The translations under genes were made by a program, and so were the position numbers. Below the pieces are notes generated by a model. It was given only the letters and a program-made list of their open reading frames with translations, searched no databases and had not been told where the DNA came from. This document shows positions 53,701 through 64,000 of a stretch of 64,000 bases of DNA, piece after piece (within the stretch, counting starts at the first letter, position 1; each line of letters opens with the position of its first letter). Source of the stretch: Zygnema cylindricum (taxonomy: Eukaryota > Streptophyta > Zygnematophyceae > Zygnematales > Zygnemataceae). The stretch lies in assembly GCA_037447655.1 (NCBI GenBank), contig JBBHKE010000237.1:95892-159891 (forward strand), in the 5' to 3' direction.

Positions 53701-54439
53701 AAGTTTGAGTCTGTCGTAGAAGTTTGCTAGAGTATATAAGGTTTGATAAATATTTTAACACTGTTACGATAGCTATTCCGATTAACGGAAATACAAATAT
53801 AGATACATAGAACGAGTTAAATACAATACGGATATGATTTCGCACGAAACAAATGAATCCGACATTTTGTTTGGACGGTTGAGATCAAATACTACATTCT
53901 ATCCAACGGCGCATATCATCGCCCAGATCTCGGAATGGTCACTTTGGTATTTTGTGACGTGGCATGACCTGGCCCCACGTGGAGAGGTAACATTCGGTCC
54001 TGGGATTTCCAAGGAACATACGGACGAGTGAAAAGTGGACACGCGTGTGCTTAATGGCCTTTTCGTACACAGGCCGTACAAAAAGTACATCGGCAGTAGT
54101 ACCTTTTTGACCTGTACAGTGTTCTGATTGGTTCGTGCAATCAGTAGATAGGGGTTGTGAGAGGGAGCTAGGACTTAGAAAAATCTGGTAGATGGTCTTC
54201 TCTCTCTTTAAGAGTTTGTATTATTTGGCATCTTTGCCACCCTATAACTAATCGTCGCGTTTGTCGTTTTCAAAGATTCTTTTTCCTACGGACTTAGAGG
54301 AGTCCAGAATTCACAAGGGTACAGTCATATTGTCAAATTGTTTGCTAAGGAAGGAGTGGTTTCCATTGAAAATGGGTTAGCTAAAAACTAACTAGAGGCT
54401 TCCTGAATTGTATAGTCTAAAAGAGGACAAAGAATTGCA
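53701..54439 (+). repeat. Family-A LTR, 5'-truncated, inside satellite
   Basis: Starts at tttgagtctgtcgtagaagt, the position just downstream of the tRNA-like module in the element A LTRs, and ends ...AAAGAATTGCA exactly like them. It contains the gcacgaaacaaatgaa word, GTAC cluster and GGACTT/GAGTCC hairpin (about 54294-54310). About 50 bp of satellite monomer are missing between its two flanks, so it is not a clean insertion. Confidence 0.8.
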
Positions 54440-56597
54440 CACAAAAAGAGGTAAAATTACTATAAAACCACGTTTATACCACAAGTTTGTGTTTGCGCTA
54501 ACAACAATAGAGGTAACAAACTCTTTATATTGATAACGCTCACAAAAAAAGTTGAAAAAAATCCTAAACCATGGTTCTAACACAAATTTGAGTTTGCGCT
54601 AACAAAGACATTTGTAGCAAACAGCGTTTATTGTTCGCGATCAGAAAAAGAGGGTAAAATAAACTACAAACCATGTTTCTACCACAAAATTGTGTTTGCG
54701 CTAACAAGAATAGTCGTAACAAACTCTTTATATTGTTAACGCTCACAAAAATAGTTAAAAATAACCCTAAACCATGCTTCTAACACAAAGTTGAGTTTGC
54801 GCTTACAAAGATATTTGTAACAAACAACGTTTATGTTTGCGGTCACAAAAAAAGGTAAAATACCTTTCAAACCATGTATATTAAACAAGTTTGTGTTTGC
54901 GCTAACAACAATAGTGGTAACAAACACTTTATATTGTTAACGCTCACAAAAATAGTTAAAAAAAACCCTAAACCATGTTTCTAACACAAATTTGAGTTTG
55001 CGCTAACAAAGATATTTGTAACAAACAACGTTTATGTTTGCGGTCACAAAAAAAGGTAAAATGAACTCCGAACCGTGTTTATAACACAAGTTTGTGTTTG
55101 CGCTAAGAACAATAGTGGTAACATACACTTTCAATAGCTAATGCTCACAACAATTGTTAAAAAAAACCCTAAACCATGTTTCGAACACAAGGTTGAGTTG
55201 GGGCTTAGAAATATATTTGAAACAAAAAACGTTTATTTTTGGCGGTCACAAGAAGAGGTTTAATACCTTTCGAACCATGTATATAAAACAAGTTTGTGTT
55301 TGCGCTAACAACAATAGTGGTAAGAAACTCTTTATAATGTAAACACTCACAAAAATAGTTTAAAAAACCTTAAACCATGTTTTGAACACAAATTTGAGTG
55401 TGCGCTAACAGAGATATTTGTGAGAAACAACGTTTATTGTTCGTGGTCACAAAAAGAGGTAAAATAACTTCCAAACCATGTTTGTAACACAAGTTTTTGT
55501 TTCGGCTAACAACAATAGTGGTAACAAACACTTTCTACTGTTAACGCTCACAAAAATATATAAAATAAACTCTAAACGATAATTATAACTCATATTTGTG
55601 TTTGCGCAAACAATAGTTTTTTTTACCAAAAAACGATAATTATTAGGCTCAAAAAATCAATAAAAAAAACACCTTAACTTTGTTTTCAACACAAATATTG
55701 TGTTTGCGTTAACTACAACAGTATTTACACACAAATTTGATTGCTTACGCACACAAAATGAGTTTAAAATAATCCTAAACCATGTTTCTAACACAAATCG
55801 CTAACAAAGATATTTGTAACAAACAACGTTTGTTGTTTGCCGTCACAAACAAAGGTAAAATATACTCCAAACGATGTTTGTAACACAAGTTTGTGTTTGC
55901 CCTAACAACAATAGGGGAAAAAACTTTTTATATTGTTAACTCTCAGAAAATAGGTAAAATAAACTCTTAACCATGTTTCTAACTCATATTTGTGTTTGCG
56001 TTAACAAAGATATTTGTAACAAACATCGTTTATTGTCCGCGGTCACAAAAAGAGGTAAAATAAACTCCGACCTTGTTTTTAAAACAAATTTGTGCTTGCG
56101 CTAACATCAATAGTGGTAACAAATACTTTCTATTGTTAACGCTCACTAAAATATATAAAATAAACTCTAAACGATGTCTAAAACTAAAATTTGTGTTTGG
56201 GCTTACAATAGTTTTTTTGAACAAAAAACGTTATTCTCAAAAAAAAAGTAAAAAAAACCCCTAAACTTTGTTTTCAAGACAAATTTGTGTTTCCGTTAAC
56301 TACAACAATATTTACGAACAAATTTTATTGCTAAGGCACACAGAGAGAGTTTAAAAAAGTCATAAACTATGTTGTCAAACACTAATTTGAGTTTGCGCTT
56401 TCAAAGATATTTGTAACAAACAACGTTTATTGTTCGTGGTCACAAAAAAAGAAAAAATAAACTTCGAACCATGTTTATAACACAAGTTTGTGTTTGCGCT
56501 AACAACAATAGTGGTCACAAACACTTTCTATTGTTAACGCTCACAAAAATAGATAAAATATACTCTAAACGATAATTATAACTCAAATTTGTGTTTG
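54440..56597 (+). repeat. Satellite block S4, main piece
   Basis: About 2.16 kb of the same monomer types. From about 55560 the order includes the two extra monomer types seen in S3, so the longer higher-order unit recurs. It ends at aactcaaatttgtgtt, where the minus-oriented LTR of element F begins. Confidence 0.92.
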
Positions 56598-57289
56598 TTG
56601 TTGTTCTATGACAGCCAGTGCAACACCAGCAGTTAATGAAGTATTAGCCATCACAAAACTAAAGATAAAATTCACTCAAGATACTAACTTTGATCCATTG
56701 CACAAAGTAGTCAATATGGCGAAATGGCCCCAAACTATATAAGAGCAAATTTTACCGCGTGTGTTGACAACTCTCAAAGTTTGAAGCAGAACGCCCAATT
56801 TACCTAAAAGATATACCCCAGAGAATATCCCTTAAATTGCACATATGTGCTCTTTGAAATCTCATCAAAAGGAAAACATGTAATTTACTAAGTCGTATAA
56901 TTTATACAAATAAATTAAACTACTACCTAACTAGGCAATTACAACATTGTAGAGAATGTTACGGTACTCTTTAACCGTATTCAATGTAATCTAACGGGAT
57001 ACAAAATGTATGATAAATTCCTCAACCATACGTCTACTGTTTTGTACAAGCAAACAGATCCTACTTGTCTACAGACGTTTTTTACTAACAGTACATACTA
57101 CTAAACGAATACATGTGGCGAGAAACTCCCGTTTCCACAATTTATCACCGACATTGAAACCTTATACGTGAGAAGAGTCGCCGCGTCACAGTGGTCCGCT
57201 TTCAGATTGTGGTAAGTATTTGTCGGTCTGATCGCCAATTTACACTAACTTCCGACACGCAGTTTGGAAACAACTCTAAAAATGTTTCT
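56598..57289 (-). repeat. LTR of copia F (minus)
   Basis: On the minus strand the end reads ...GCTGTCATAGAACAACA, with a gag-like start (MANTSLTAGVALAVIEQQ) in its last ~65 bp, homologous to the family B and C LTR ends. The U3 end is not defined, because a family-A LTR starts at about 57290. Confidence 0.65.
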
Positions 57290-58285
57290 AAGTCCTAAAT
57301 TTTCTTGTAATAGAATATAGAGAGAACTAAAGCTTTTTAAAAACAACAAGACTCTAGATAGGAGAGAGAGAGAGTTAGGCGAAGAGTCACCATGGCTGCC
57401 TCTTTAGCAGACAAGGTGCATGCTAAGGAGAGAGAGAGGAAAGGAGTACTCAACAACATGTTTTGATCCAACCTGGATTTCATCCTTTGTCCTACGGATT
57501 GGAGCGCAACCAGGGCGTTATCCATTTAGTTGTAGAAGAATCGGAACACGTATATAGTTCGATAATTTTATAAACAATACACACGCGGATATTTCATTCA
57601 AAAGCGAACCTACTAAATGGTGATCACGGAACGGGAAATGTATGACGGCCGAAAAGTACAAACGGCCGCAAAGAACATTCTACGCGCCGCTAGAATTGAA
57701 CGGATGACATCGATTGGAAAATTACGAGCAGACGGTTCGCGTGAGCGCTGGCATACCGCAATGGCTCTTTTGGCGGCTTATGCCTGAGAGCCAACAGATG
57801 GACACGTGGCAGGTTTCGAGAGGTTAGCAGAGGGAAACGCAACAAATCCATGGCGTCGAACATGGAAGGTACATTGATATCATTGGTGTTGTACAAAGGC
57901 TGTACAGATCGTACCGCGGCTATTATACCTTCTCTTGTACAAATTGTACGTTACAGTATTCTTATTGGTAGATAGGTCAATAGATAGGGGTTGAGTAGGA
58001 CTTAAGAACTTACGAAGTTTTCTAGTACTTCTCTCCCACAAAGCTTCTGTATATATTTGTTGACTTTGATCAGCTATAACATTCCGCTCGGGTGAGCGTT
58101 TTCAGTGATTCTTTTTGTGTTGGACTCAAGGGAGTCTTGTCCTCACGTGGGTGAGGCTGGTCAGAATTATTACGTGCTTGTGGCTACTACTCTTGTTCAA
58201 TCCAAAGTGGGTCCGAGCTTTCCTAGAGGCTTAGGTTGAGCTGTATAGTGAGCCCCCAAAATTTTGAAAATTACATTTTTCAACA
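57290..58285 (+). repeat. Family-A LTR within copia F
   Basis: A plus-oriented LTR of about 1 kb. It has the gagagag/catggctgcc block, tRNA-like module (57469-57524), G-box in gacacgtggc (57803-57808), GTAC cluster (57892-57955), and GGACTC/GAGTCT hairpin (58132-58147), and ends ...TTTTTCAACA. It sits between the F linker and F LTR, where RT and RNase H are absent. Confidence 0.75.
57469..57524 (-). other. Antisense tRNA-like module
   Basis: The minus strand has an A-box-like TGGATAACGCCCTGG and a B-box-like GGATGAAATCC (plus 57475-57485), antisense to the LTR as in the other copies. Confidence 0.45.
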
Positions 58286-59365
58286 AACCGCGTAGGTATC
58301 AACCGAGGAGAGAGAGAAGGCGACCCGGAGGTCAAACCTATCCTTGTATGTGAATGCGAGATACCTCATTTCCGTGTTATGCAGCATTCGGAAATGAGAC
58401 AATGACATGGTTTCCTTCATACCGGAGGAGGGAAAACTCATCTTCCCCATGGATCCCTCCGAGGAGAAAGCCATGTTTGGTTCAAAGACGGGCCAGTTTG
58501 GTCACGTGGTGTGTTGACGTCTCCAGCTCATTTTGTCGAAGGGTCAGCAACGACCCCATCTTTTCGGTGGTTTAGCGATGAGACATTCTCATCGCAATTT
58601 TTGTTTGGTGTGTCTTCTATGCTCGAGGTCGGCCACGGTTTATGCTCCAGAATAACATATTCTGTAATTTTAGCAGCCTTTTTCTCTTCGGTCATCTAAA
58701 AGACATAGCAGCCTTTATCTTTTCGGTCATCTGAAAGACATCGACTGACTTCTCTTCATCTTTAATTATAATAGTCCTAGTGACAAAGATTTTCTTTTCA
58801 TCATGTAAGTATACTCTCTACCCTTTTGATTGGTCATTGTAGCCAAGCAAGATTCCAGCTACACCTTTTGGCTCCATTTTCCAATTATTTGGAGAATTAT
58901 CTAATATGACAACATTACTTCCAAATACTCTTAAGTGACTAACTTTGGTTTTTTTCTTGTCCATAATTCATATGGCGTCTTCCCTTTTATTTCTCTAGAT
59001 TCCATTCTATTTATAATGTATGCTCCACAATTCAAGGCTTCAGCCCAAAATTTCGCATTTATATTTTTGTCATCTAACATTGATCTGGCACTATTTGATA
59101 GTGTTCTGTTAACTCTCTCAGCTACACCATTTTGTTTTCTGGAGAATATGGGACTGTTTAATGACGAGAAATTATGTTTTCTTTAAGATAGTTGATGAAA
59201 TCCAGTGATAGGTACTCCCCGCCATTATCTGATCTCAATGTAAGATTGGAACCCTGTGAATTTTCTCGCTCCATATCTTCAATTCTTTGAAGTGAAAGAG
59301 CACTTCGCTCTTTTTTTTCATAAAGTAGATTTTTGTGAACCTAGAAAAGTCATCTGTAAAGGTCA
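58286..59365 (-). pseudogene. Copia F integrase core and linker
   Basis: On the minus strand: TFTDDFSRFTKIYFMKK-type text, a broken core in which the second catalytic region appears as SDNGGEY-like codons in mixed frames (about 59200-59230), then VERVNR-type codons near 59115. The C-terminal WKMEPKGVAGILLGYNDQSKG follows near 58880, then the linker VFQMTEEKKAAKITEYVILEHK. A 35-bp tandem duplication (58672-58741) lies in the linker. RT and RNase H are missing beyond 58286. Confidence 0.75.
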
Positions 59366-59769
59366 CTATGAATCGAAATCCATCAAAGCCGGTCCCGATA
59401 CATCAGAGTGAATTTCTTCTAGTACTCTAGCTGCTCTATGGATACTTTCGGAAGGAAAAGGATTTTTATGAATCTTTTTGAGAGCACATCCATCACAAAA
59501 ATGTTCCTTTTTGCTATTAATTTTAACACCTGTAATTATACCTTCTTTAACGATTCTATCAAGACTTTCATAATGGACATGACCAAGTCTTTTATGCCAT
59601 AAATCATTGTCAAACAGGATAACCGAATACATAACATATTTTTCATTAATATTGGCAATATGAAGCCTATAAATCATATTTGGACCTCTTCTTCCTACAA
59701 GTGCTACTCTACTTTGTTTACTGACTACTTGATTTCCATTTTTTTGTAGCACTTCAAAGCCTTTGCTTT
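59366..59769 (-). pseudogene. Copia F GAG-pre-integrase domain
   Basis: A clean open frame with LWHKRLGHVHYESLDRIVKEG and CDGCALKKIHKNPFP (the HHCC zinc-binding residues are intact), then RVLEEIHSDVSGPA with the first integrase catalytic Asp. It ends at a frame break near 59366 inside the core. Confidence 0.85.
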
Positions 59770-60190
59770 CTACAAGCGAAGTGGAGAAGAGATTTTTCTT
59801 GAAGTCAAGAACATAAAGAACATCATTAAGTGTTCTTTCAACTTATTATCGTCAATGAGGACTTTGAGTGTTGCCATGTCCTTGGCGTTAGATATGACAA
59901 ACTCTCCGTCTGTATAATAAATCTTCTTCGGAGATCTTGGGTGAATATTATCAAAATATGCTCTTTTCCAGCACATGTGTTGGGACGCACTAGTATCCAT
60001 CACGCACTAGTATCCATGATCCACCTAAAGTCCTTGTCTCTTTCAGTTGTGTCTGTATAATAAATCTTCTTCGATGATCTTGGGTGAATATTATCAAAAT
60101 ATGCTATGTTCCAGCACATGTGTTGGGACGCACTAGTATCCATTATCCACCTAAAGTCCTTGTCTCCTTCAGTTGTGTTGTTAAGCACAA
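59770..60190 (-). pseudogene. Copia F protease with duplicated active site
   Basis: The block encoding FRWIMDTSASQHMCW...FDNIHPRS.KKIYYTD occurs twice in tandem (59911-60053 and 60054-60190, period 143 bp). The catalytic motif reads DTSA in both, where DTGA/DSGA is normal. 143 is not a multiple of three, so the frames of the two copies are offset. After the second copy the protease continues GEFVISNAKDMATLKVLID. Confidence 0.85.
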
Positions 60191-60864
60191 ATAATTCTTT
60201 CTGAGATGGTTCGGAAAAAGTGACGACTTCATCCTCGTTTTTATTCGTCTCTGAAGAAAAAGCCGACGTTTTTGCTGCTTGTCAAACTTTCGATTTTTTG
60301 ATAAACCATCCTTGTCGAAATACACCTGTCTCAAAGCTTTTTTATAATCAAAGCAGCTCCTATATCCATGCCCTTTTGCATTACAATAATAACACATGTC
60401 AAGTTTGCAAGGAACTTGACTTAGACTATTATAAAATGGCTTATTTTTAAAAGTCTATGAGTTAAAAGCTTCTACCTGTCTAGTACCTTTAAACGCTTCT
60501 TGACTAGATTCTTTATCTAGAACATACTGAATTGCTATCGGTAGATTCCAATCAGCCTGTACTAGTTTTTTCAAATTGTCAGAGGCTCCTTTATATTCAC
60601 TAGGAAGTCCTCTCATTAGTAACAAAGCTTGTAGATCATCAAGAAATATTCCACCTACACATGCATTTTCTACTATTAATGTTCTCAAGCCATAAGAATA
60701 CTCAGCCATGGTACCGCCAGTATACTTATACTCCCAGATTTTCCAAGCCGTAATCATTTGGTGTTACATATTTGTTTTGGTGTGCATCTTTTTCAGAGAA
60801 TTCCATATTTTTGAAGCCTTTTTCATATGAATATGTGCCATAGCGAGCTCCTTTGAAATAAGCA
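60191..60864 (-). pseudogene. Copia F gag, 5'-truncated
   Basis: From right to left: ISKELAMAHIHMKKASKIWNSLKKMH, WEYKYTGGTMAEYSYGL, LMRGLPSEYKGASDNL, and an intact zinc knuckle CYYCNAKGHGYRSC (CX2CX4HX4C, near 60360-60400). The gag N-terminal half is missing: at 60865 the sequence is satellite, and an open frame (60764-61021) runs from satellite into gag without a stop. Confidence 0.82.
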
Positions 60865-61556
60865 TTTTAATATCTAACAAAAATTTGAGTTGTGCTAACA
60901 AAGATATTTGTAACAAACAACGTTTATTGTTCGTGGTCACAAAAAGAGGAAAAATAAACTCGAAACCATGTTTGTAACACAAATTTGTGTTTGCCCTAAC
61001 AACAATAGTTGTAACAAACACCTTATAATGTTAATGCTTACCAAATTAGATAAAATAAACTTTGAACAATGTTTATAACTCAAATTTGTGTTTGCGCTAA
61101 GAATAGTTTTTTAAAACAAAAAACGATTATTATTACGCTCACAAAAATCAAAAAAAAAATCCCCTAAACTTTGTTTTCAACAAAAATTTGTGTTTGCATG
61201 AATACAAAAATATTTACAAACAAAGTTTATTGCTTACGCACACAAAGAGAGTTTAAAAAAATCCTAAACCATGTTTCTAACACAAATTTGAGTTTGCGCT
61301 AACAAAGATATTTGTAACAAACAAGGTTTATTGTTCGTGGTCACAAAAGAGGTAAATTAAACCCCAAACCATAATTGTAACACAAGTTTGTGTTTGCACT
61401 AACAACAATAGTGCTAAGTACTCTTTATATTGTTAACGCACACAAAGAGAGTTTAAAAATATTATAGACCATGTTTCTAACACAAATTTGAGTTTGAACT
61501 AACAAAGATATTTGTAACAAACAACGTTTATTGTTAGCGGTCACAAATAGAGGTAA
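60865..61556 (+). repeat. Satellite block S5, plus-oriented part
   Basis: About seven monomers in the same orientation as S1-S4, with all four monomer types. The orientation changes at 61553-61563. Confidence 0.9.
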
Positions 61557-63947
61557 AAATTATTTTTGTAGTTAAGGCAAACAGAATTTTGTGTTGAAAA
61601 CAAAGTTTAGGGATTTTTTTTGACTATTTTTCTGAGCGTAATTATAAAAAAAAATTGTTGAAAAAAGGTATTGTTTGCGCAAACACAAATTTGAGTTATA
61701 AACAACGTTTAGAGTTTATTTTAACAATTTTTTGAGCGTTAACAATATAAAGTGTTTTTTACCACTATTGTTGTAGCGCAAACACTAACTTATGTTATAA
61801 ATAAGGTTTCGAGTTTAATTTACTTCTATTTGTGACCATGAACAACAAACGTTGTTTGTTACAAATATCTTTGTTAGCGCAAACTCAAATTATTGTAAGT
61901 AACATGGTTTAGGTATATTTTTAATTGTTTTTGTGATCGTTAACATTATAAACTGTTAGTTACCACTATTGTTGTTATCACAGACACAAACTTGTGTTAT
62001 AAACATGGTTCAAAAGTTAATTTACCTCTTTTTGTGACTGCGAACAATAAACGTTGTTTGTTACAAATATCTTTGTTAGCGCAAACTCAATTGTTTTAAG
62101 AAACATGGTGTAGGATTTTTTTAACTATTTTGTGAGCGTTAACAATATAAAGTGTTTGTTACCACTATTGTTGTTAGCGCACATACAACCCTGTGTTATA
62201 AACATGGTTTGGAGTATCTTTTTCCTCTTTTTGTGACCGCTAACAACAAACGTTGTTTGTTACAAATATCTTTGTTAGCACAAACTCATATTTGTGTTAG
62301 AAACACGGTTTAGGGTTTTTTTTAACTATTTTTGTAAGCGTTAACAATATAGAGAGTTTCTTACCACTATTGTTGTTAGCGCAAACACAAACTTGTGTTA
62401 CAAACATGGTTTGTGGTTTAATTTACCTCTTTTGTCACAAAGAACAATAAACGTTGTTTGTTACAAATATCTTTGTTAGCGCAAACTCAAATTTGTGTTT
62501 AAACATGGTTTAGGATTTTTTTAAACTCTCTTTGTGTGCGTAAGCAATACACTTTGTTCGTAAATATTTTTGTAGTTAATGCAAACACGAATTTGTGTTG
62601 AAATCAAAGTTAAGGGGTTATTTTTACTGTTTTTGTGAGCGTAATAATAAACGGTTTTTGTTGAAAAAAACTATTGTTTGCGCAAACACAAATTTGAGTT
62701 ATAAACATCGTTTATAGTTTATTTTATTTATTTTCGTGAGCGTTAACAGTAGAAAGTGTTACCACTATTGTTGTTAGCGCAAACACAAACTTGTGTTACA
62801 AATATGGTACGGAGTTTTTTTTTTTATTTATTTGTGACCACAAACAATAAATATTGTTTGTTACAAATATCTTTGTTAGCGCAAACTCAAATTTGTGTTA
62901 GAAACATGGTTTTGGGTATTTTTTAACTATTTTTGTGAGCGTTAACAATATAAAGTGTTTTTTACCATTATTAATCATAGCGAAAACACTAACTTGTGTT
63001 ATAAACATGATTTGGAGTTTATTTACACTCTATTTGTGGCCACGAACAATAAACATTGTTTGTTATAAATATATTTGTTTGCGCAAACTCAAATTTTTGT
63101 AAGACACATGGTTTAGGGTTATTTGTAGCTGTTTTTGTGACCGTTAACAATATAAAGTGTTTGTTACCACTATTGATGTTACCACAAACACAAACTTGTG
63201 TTATATACATGGTTTAGAGTTTATTTTACATATTTTTAAGACTACGAACAATAAACGTTGTTGGTTACAAATATTTTTGTTAGCACAAATTCAAATTTGT
63301 GTTAGAAATATGGTCAGGAGTTTTTTTTATATTAATTTTGTGAAAGTTATCAATGTAAAGTGTTTGATAGCATTATTCTTGTTAGCGCAAACACAAATTG
63401 TGTTACAAAAATGGTTCATAGTTTATTTTACCTCTCTTTTTTAACGCGAATAATAAACTTTGTTAGTTACAAATTTCTTTGTTAGCGCAAACTCAAATTT
63501 GTGATAGAAACATGGTTTAGGGTTTTTTTTTATTAATTTTTGTGAGCGTTAACAATATGAAGAGTTTCTTACCACTATTGTTATTAGCGCAAACACAAAA
63601 TTGTGATACAAACATGGTTCAGAGTTTATTTTACCTCTTTTTGTGACCACGAACAAAAAACGTTGTTTGTTACAAATATCTTTGTTTGCGCAAACTCAAA
63701 TTTGTGTTAGAAATGTGGTTTAGGATTTTTTAAACTCTCTTTGTGTGGGTAAAAATAAATTTTTTTCGTAAATATTTTTGTAGTTAAGAAAAACATAAAT
63801 TTGTGTTTAAAACAAAGTTTAGTGGTTTTTTTTAGAGTTTTTGTGAGCGTAATAATAAACCTTTTTTGATACAAAACTATTGTTAGCGCAAACACAAATT
63901 TGAGTTATAAACATGATTTAGAGTTTATTTTATCTATTTATGTGAGC
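61557..63947 (-). repeat. Satellite block S5, inverted part
   Basis: About 24 monomers in reverse orientation (for example tgttagcgcaaactcaaatt and gtttgttacaaatatctttg). The order is regular, and the four-type pattern recurs at about 61560-61760, 62520-62760 and 63720-63950. Confidence 0.92.
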
Positions 63948-64000
63948 GTTCTATCAGTAATAGTGGATCGAACTTGTTCTTTAATGGAAATTGAAGTATT
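63948..64000. other. Unassigned window end
   Basis: From ctatcagtaatagtgg onward the sequence no longer follows the satellite consensus. It is too short to identify; it may be the start of another element. Confidence 0.4.

Noticed and set aside
58280-58474. Separate host gene on the minus strand
   Set aside because: The upstream minus-strand frame is the copia F integrase-RT linker; this short frame is out of phase with it and has no recognised domain.
24935-61021. Satellite as an internal part of the copia elements (between LTR and gag/pol)
   Set aside because: It looked likely because a gag-like N-terminus precedes each satellite block. That gag-like sequence is in fact the LTR end, and the PBS is missing at these junctions, so the junctions are outer element borders. 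I keep it only as an alternative.

Overview
This window is repeat-dominated, AT-rich plant DNA, most likely heterochromatin. The evidence is many Ty1/copia LTR retrotransposons with plant-type Gag-Pol, two fragments of a plant microsomal cytochrome P450 gene, MITE/SINE-like repeats and a ~100-bp satellite. I see no intact host gene, no rRNA gene and no CRISPR. The species cannot be named from the sequence.

Layout. 1-4032: a 1.36-kb direct repeat (705-2062 and 2671-4032) that contains a foldback-like element. 4174-5262: solo LTR of copia family A. 6272-12155: a nearly complete minus-strand copia element (E) with TSD, PBS, PPT and a few disabling mutations. 12340-12531: a small secreted-peptide pseudogene. 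13.5-18.3 kb: MITE/SINE-like pieces, a 53-bp minisatellite, a tandem duplication carrying P450 first-exon fragments, and a degenerate AATGTC-type simple repeat. 18.3-22.4 kb: tandem family-A LTR-plus-gag units on the minus strand. 22.4-24.9 kb: first satellite block. 24.9-32.8 kb: two family-D copia elements head to head. 32.8-36.1 kb: an inverted integrase piece, family-C pol and LTR, and a short satellite block. 36.1-49.3 kb: a partial plus a complete family-B copia sharing an LTR; the complete one is split by a complete family-A element (38047-44355). 49.3-53.7 kb: satellite, then a 5'-truncated family-C element. 53.7-56.6 kb: satellite with a family-A LTR inside it. 56.6-60.9 kb: minus-strand copia F with another family-A LTR. 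60.9-63.9 kb: satellite that changes orientation near 61557.

Three patterns stand out. First, families A, B and D do not show the usual 3'-end tRNA primer site. Their internal regions begin with a sequence complementary to the anticodon half of initiator tRNA-Met (half-tRNA priming, as in Drosophila copia). This site lies inside the gag reading frame, and the gag start codon lies inside the LTR. Second, every sufficiently complete family-A LTR carries one or two antisense tRNA-like modules with pol III B-box motifs. They differ strongly between copies although the flanks are conserved. Third, satellite blocks meet copia elements in a recurring way: the 3' LTR end abuts the satellite, three times at the same monomer phase, while the 5' side of the element is truncated directly into satellite.

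All gag/pol copies carry stops or frameshifts, so none looks autonomous now. E and A are the best preserved.
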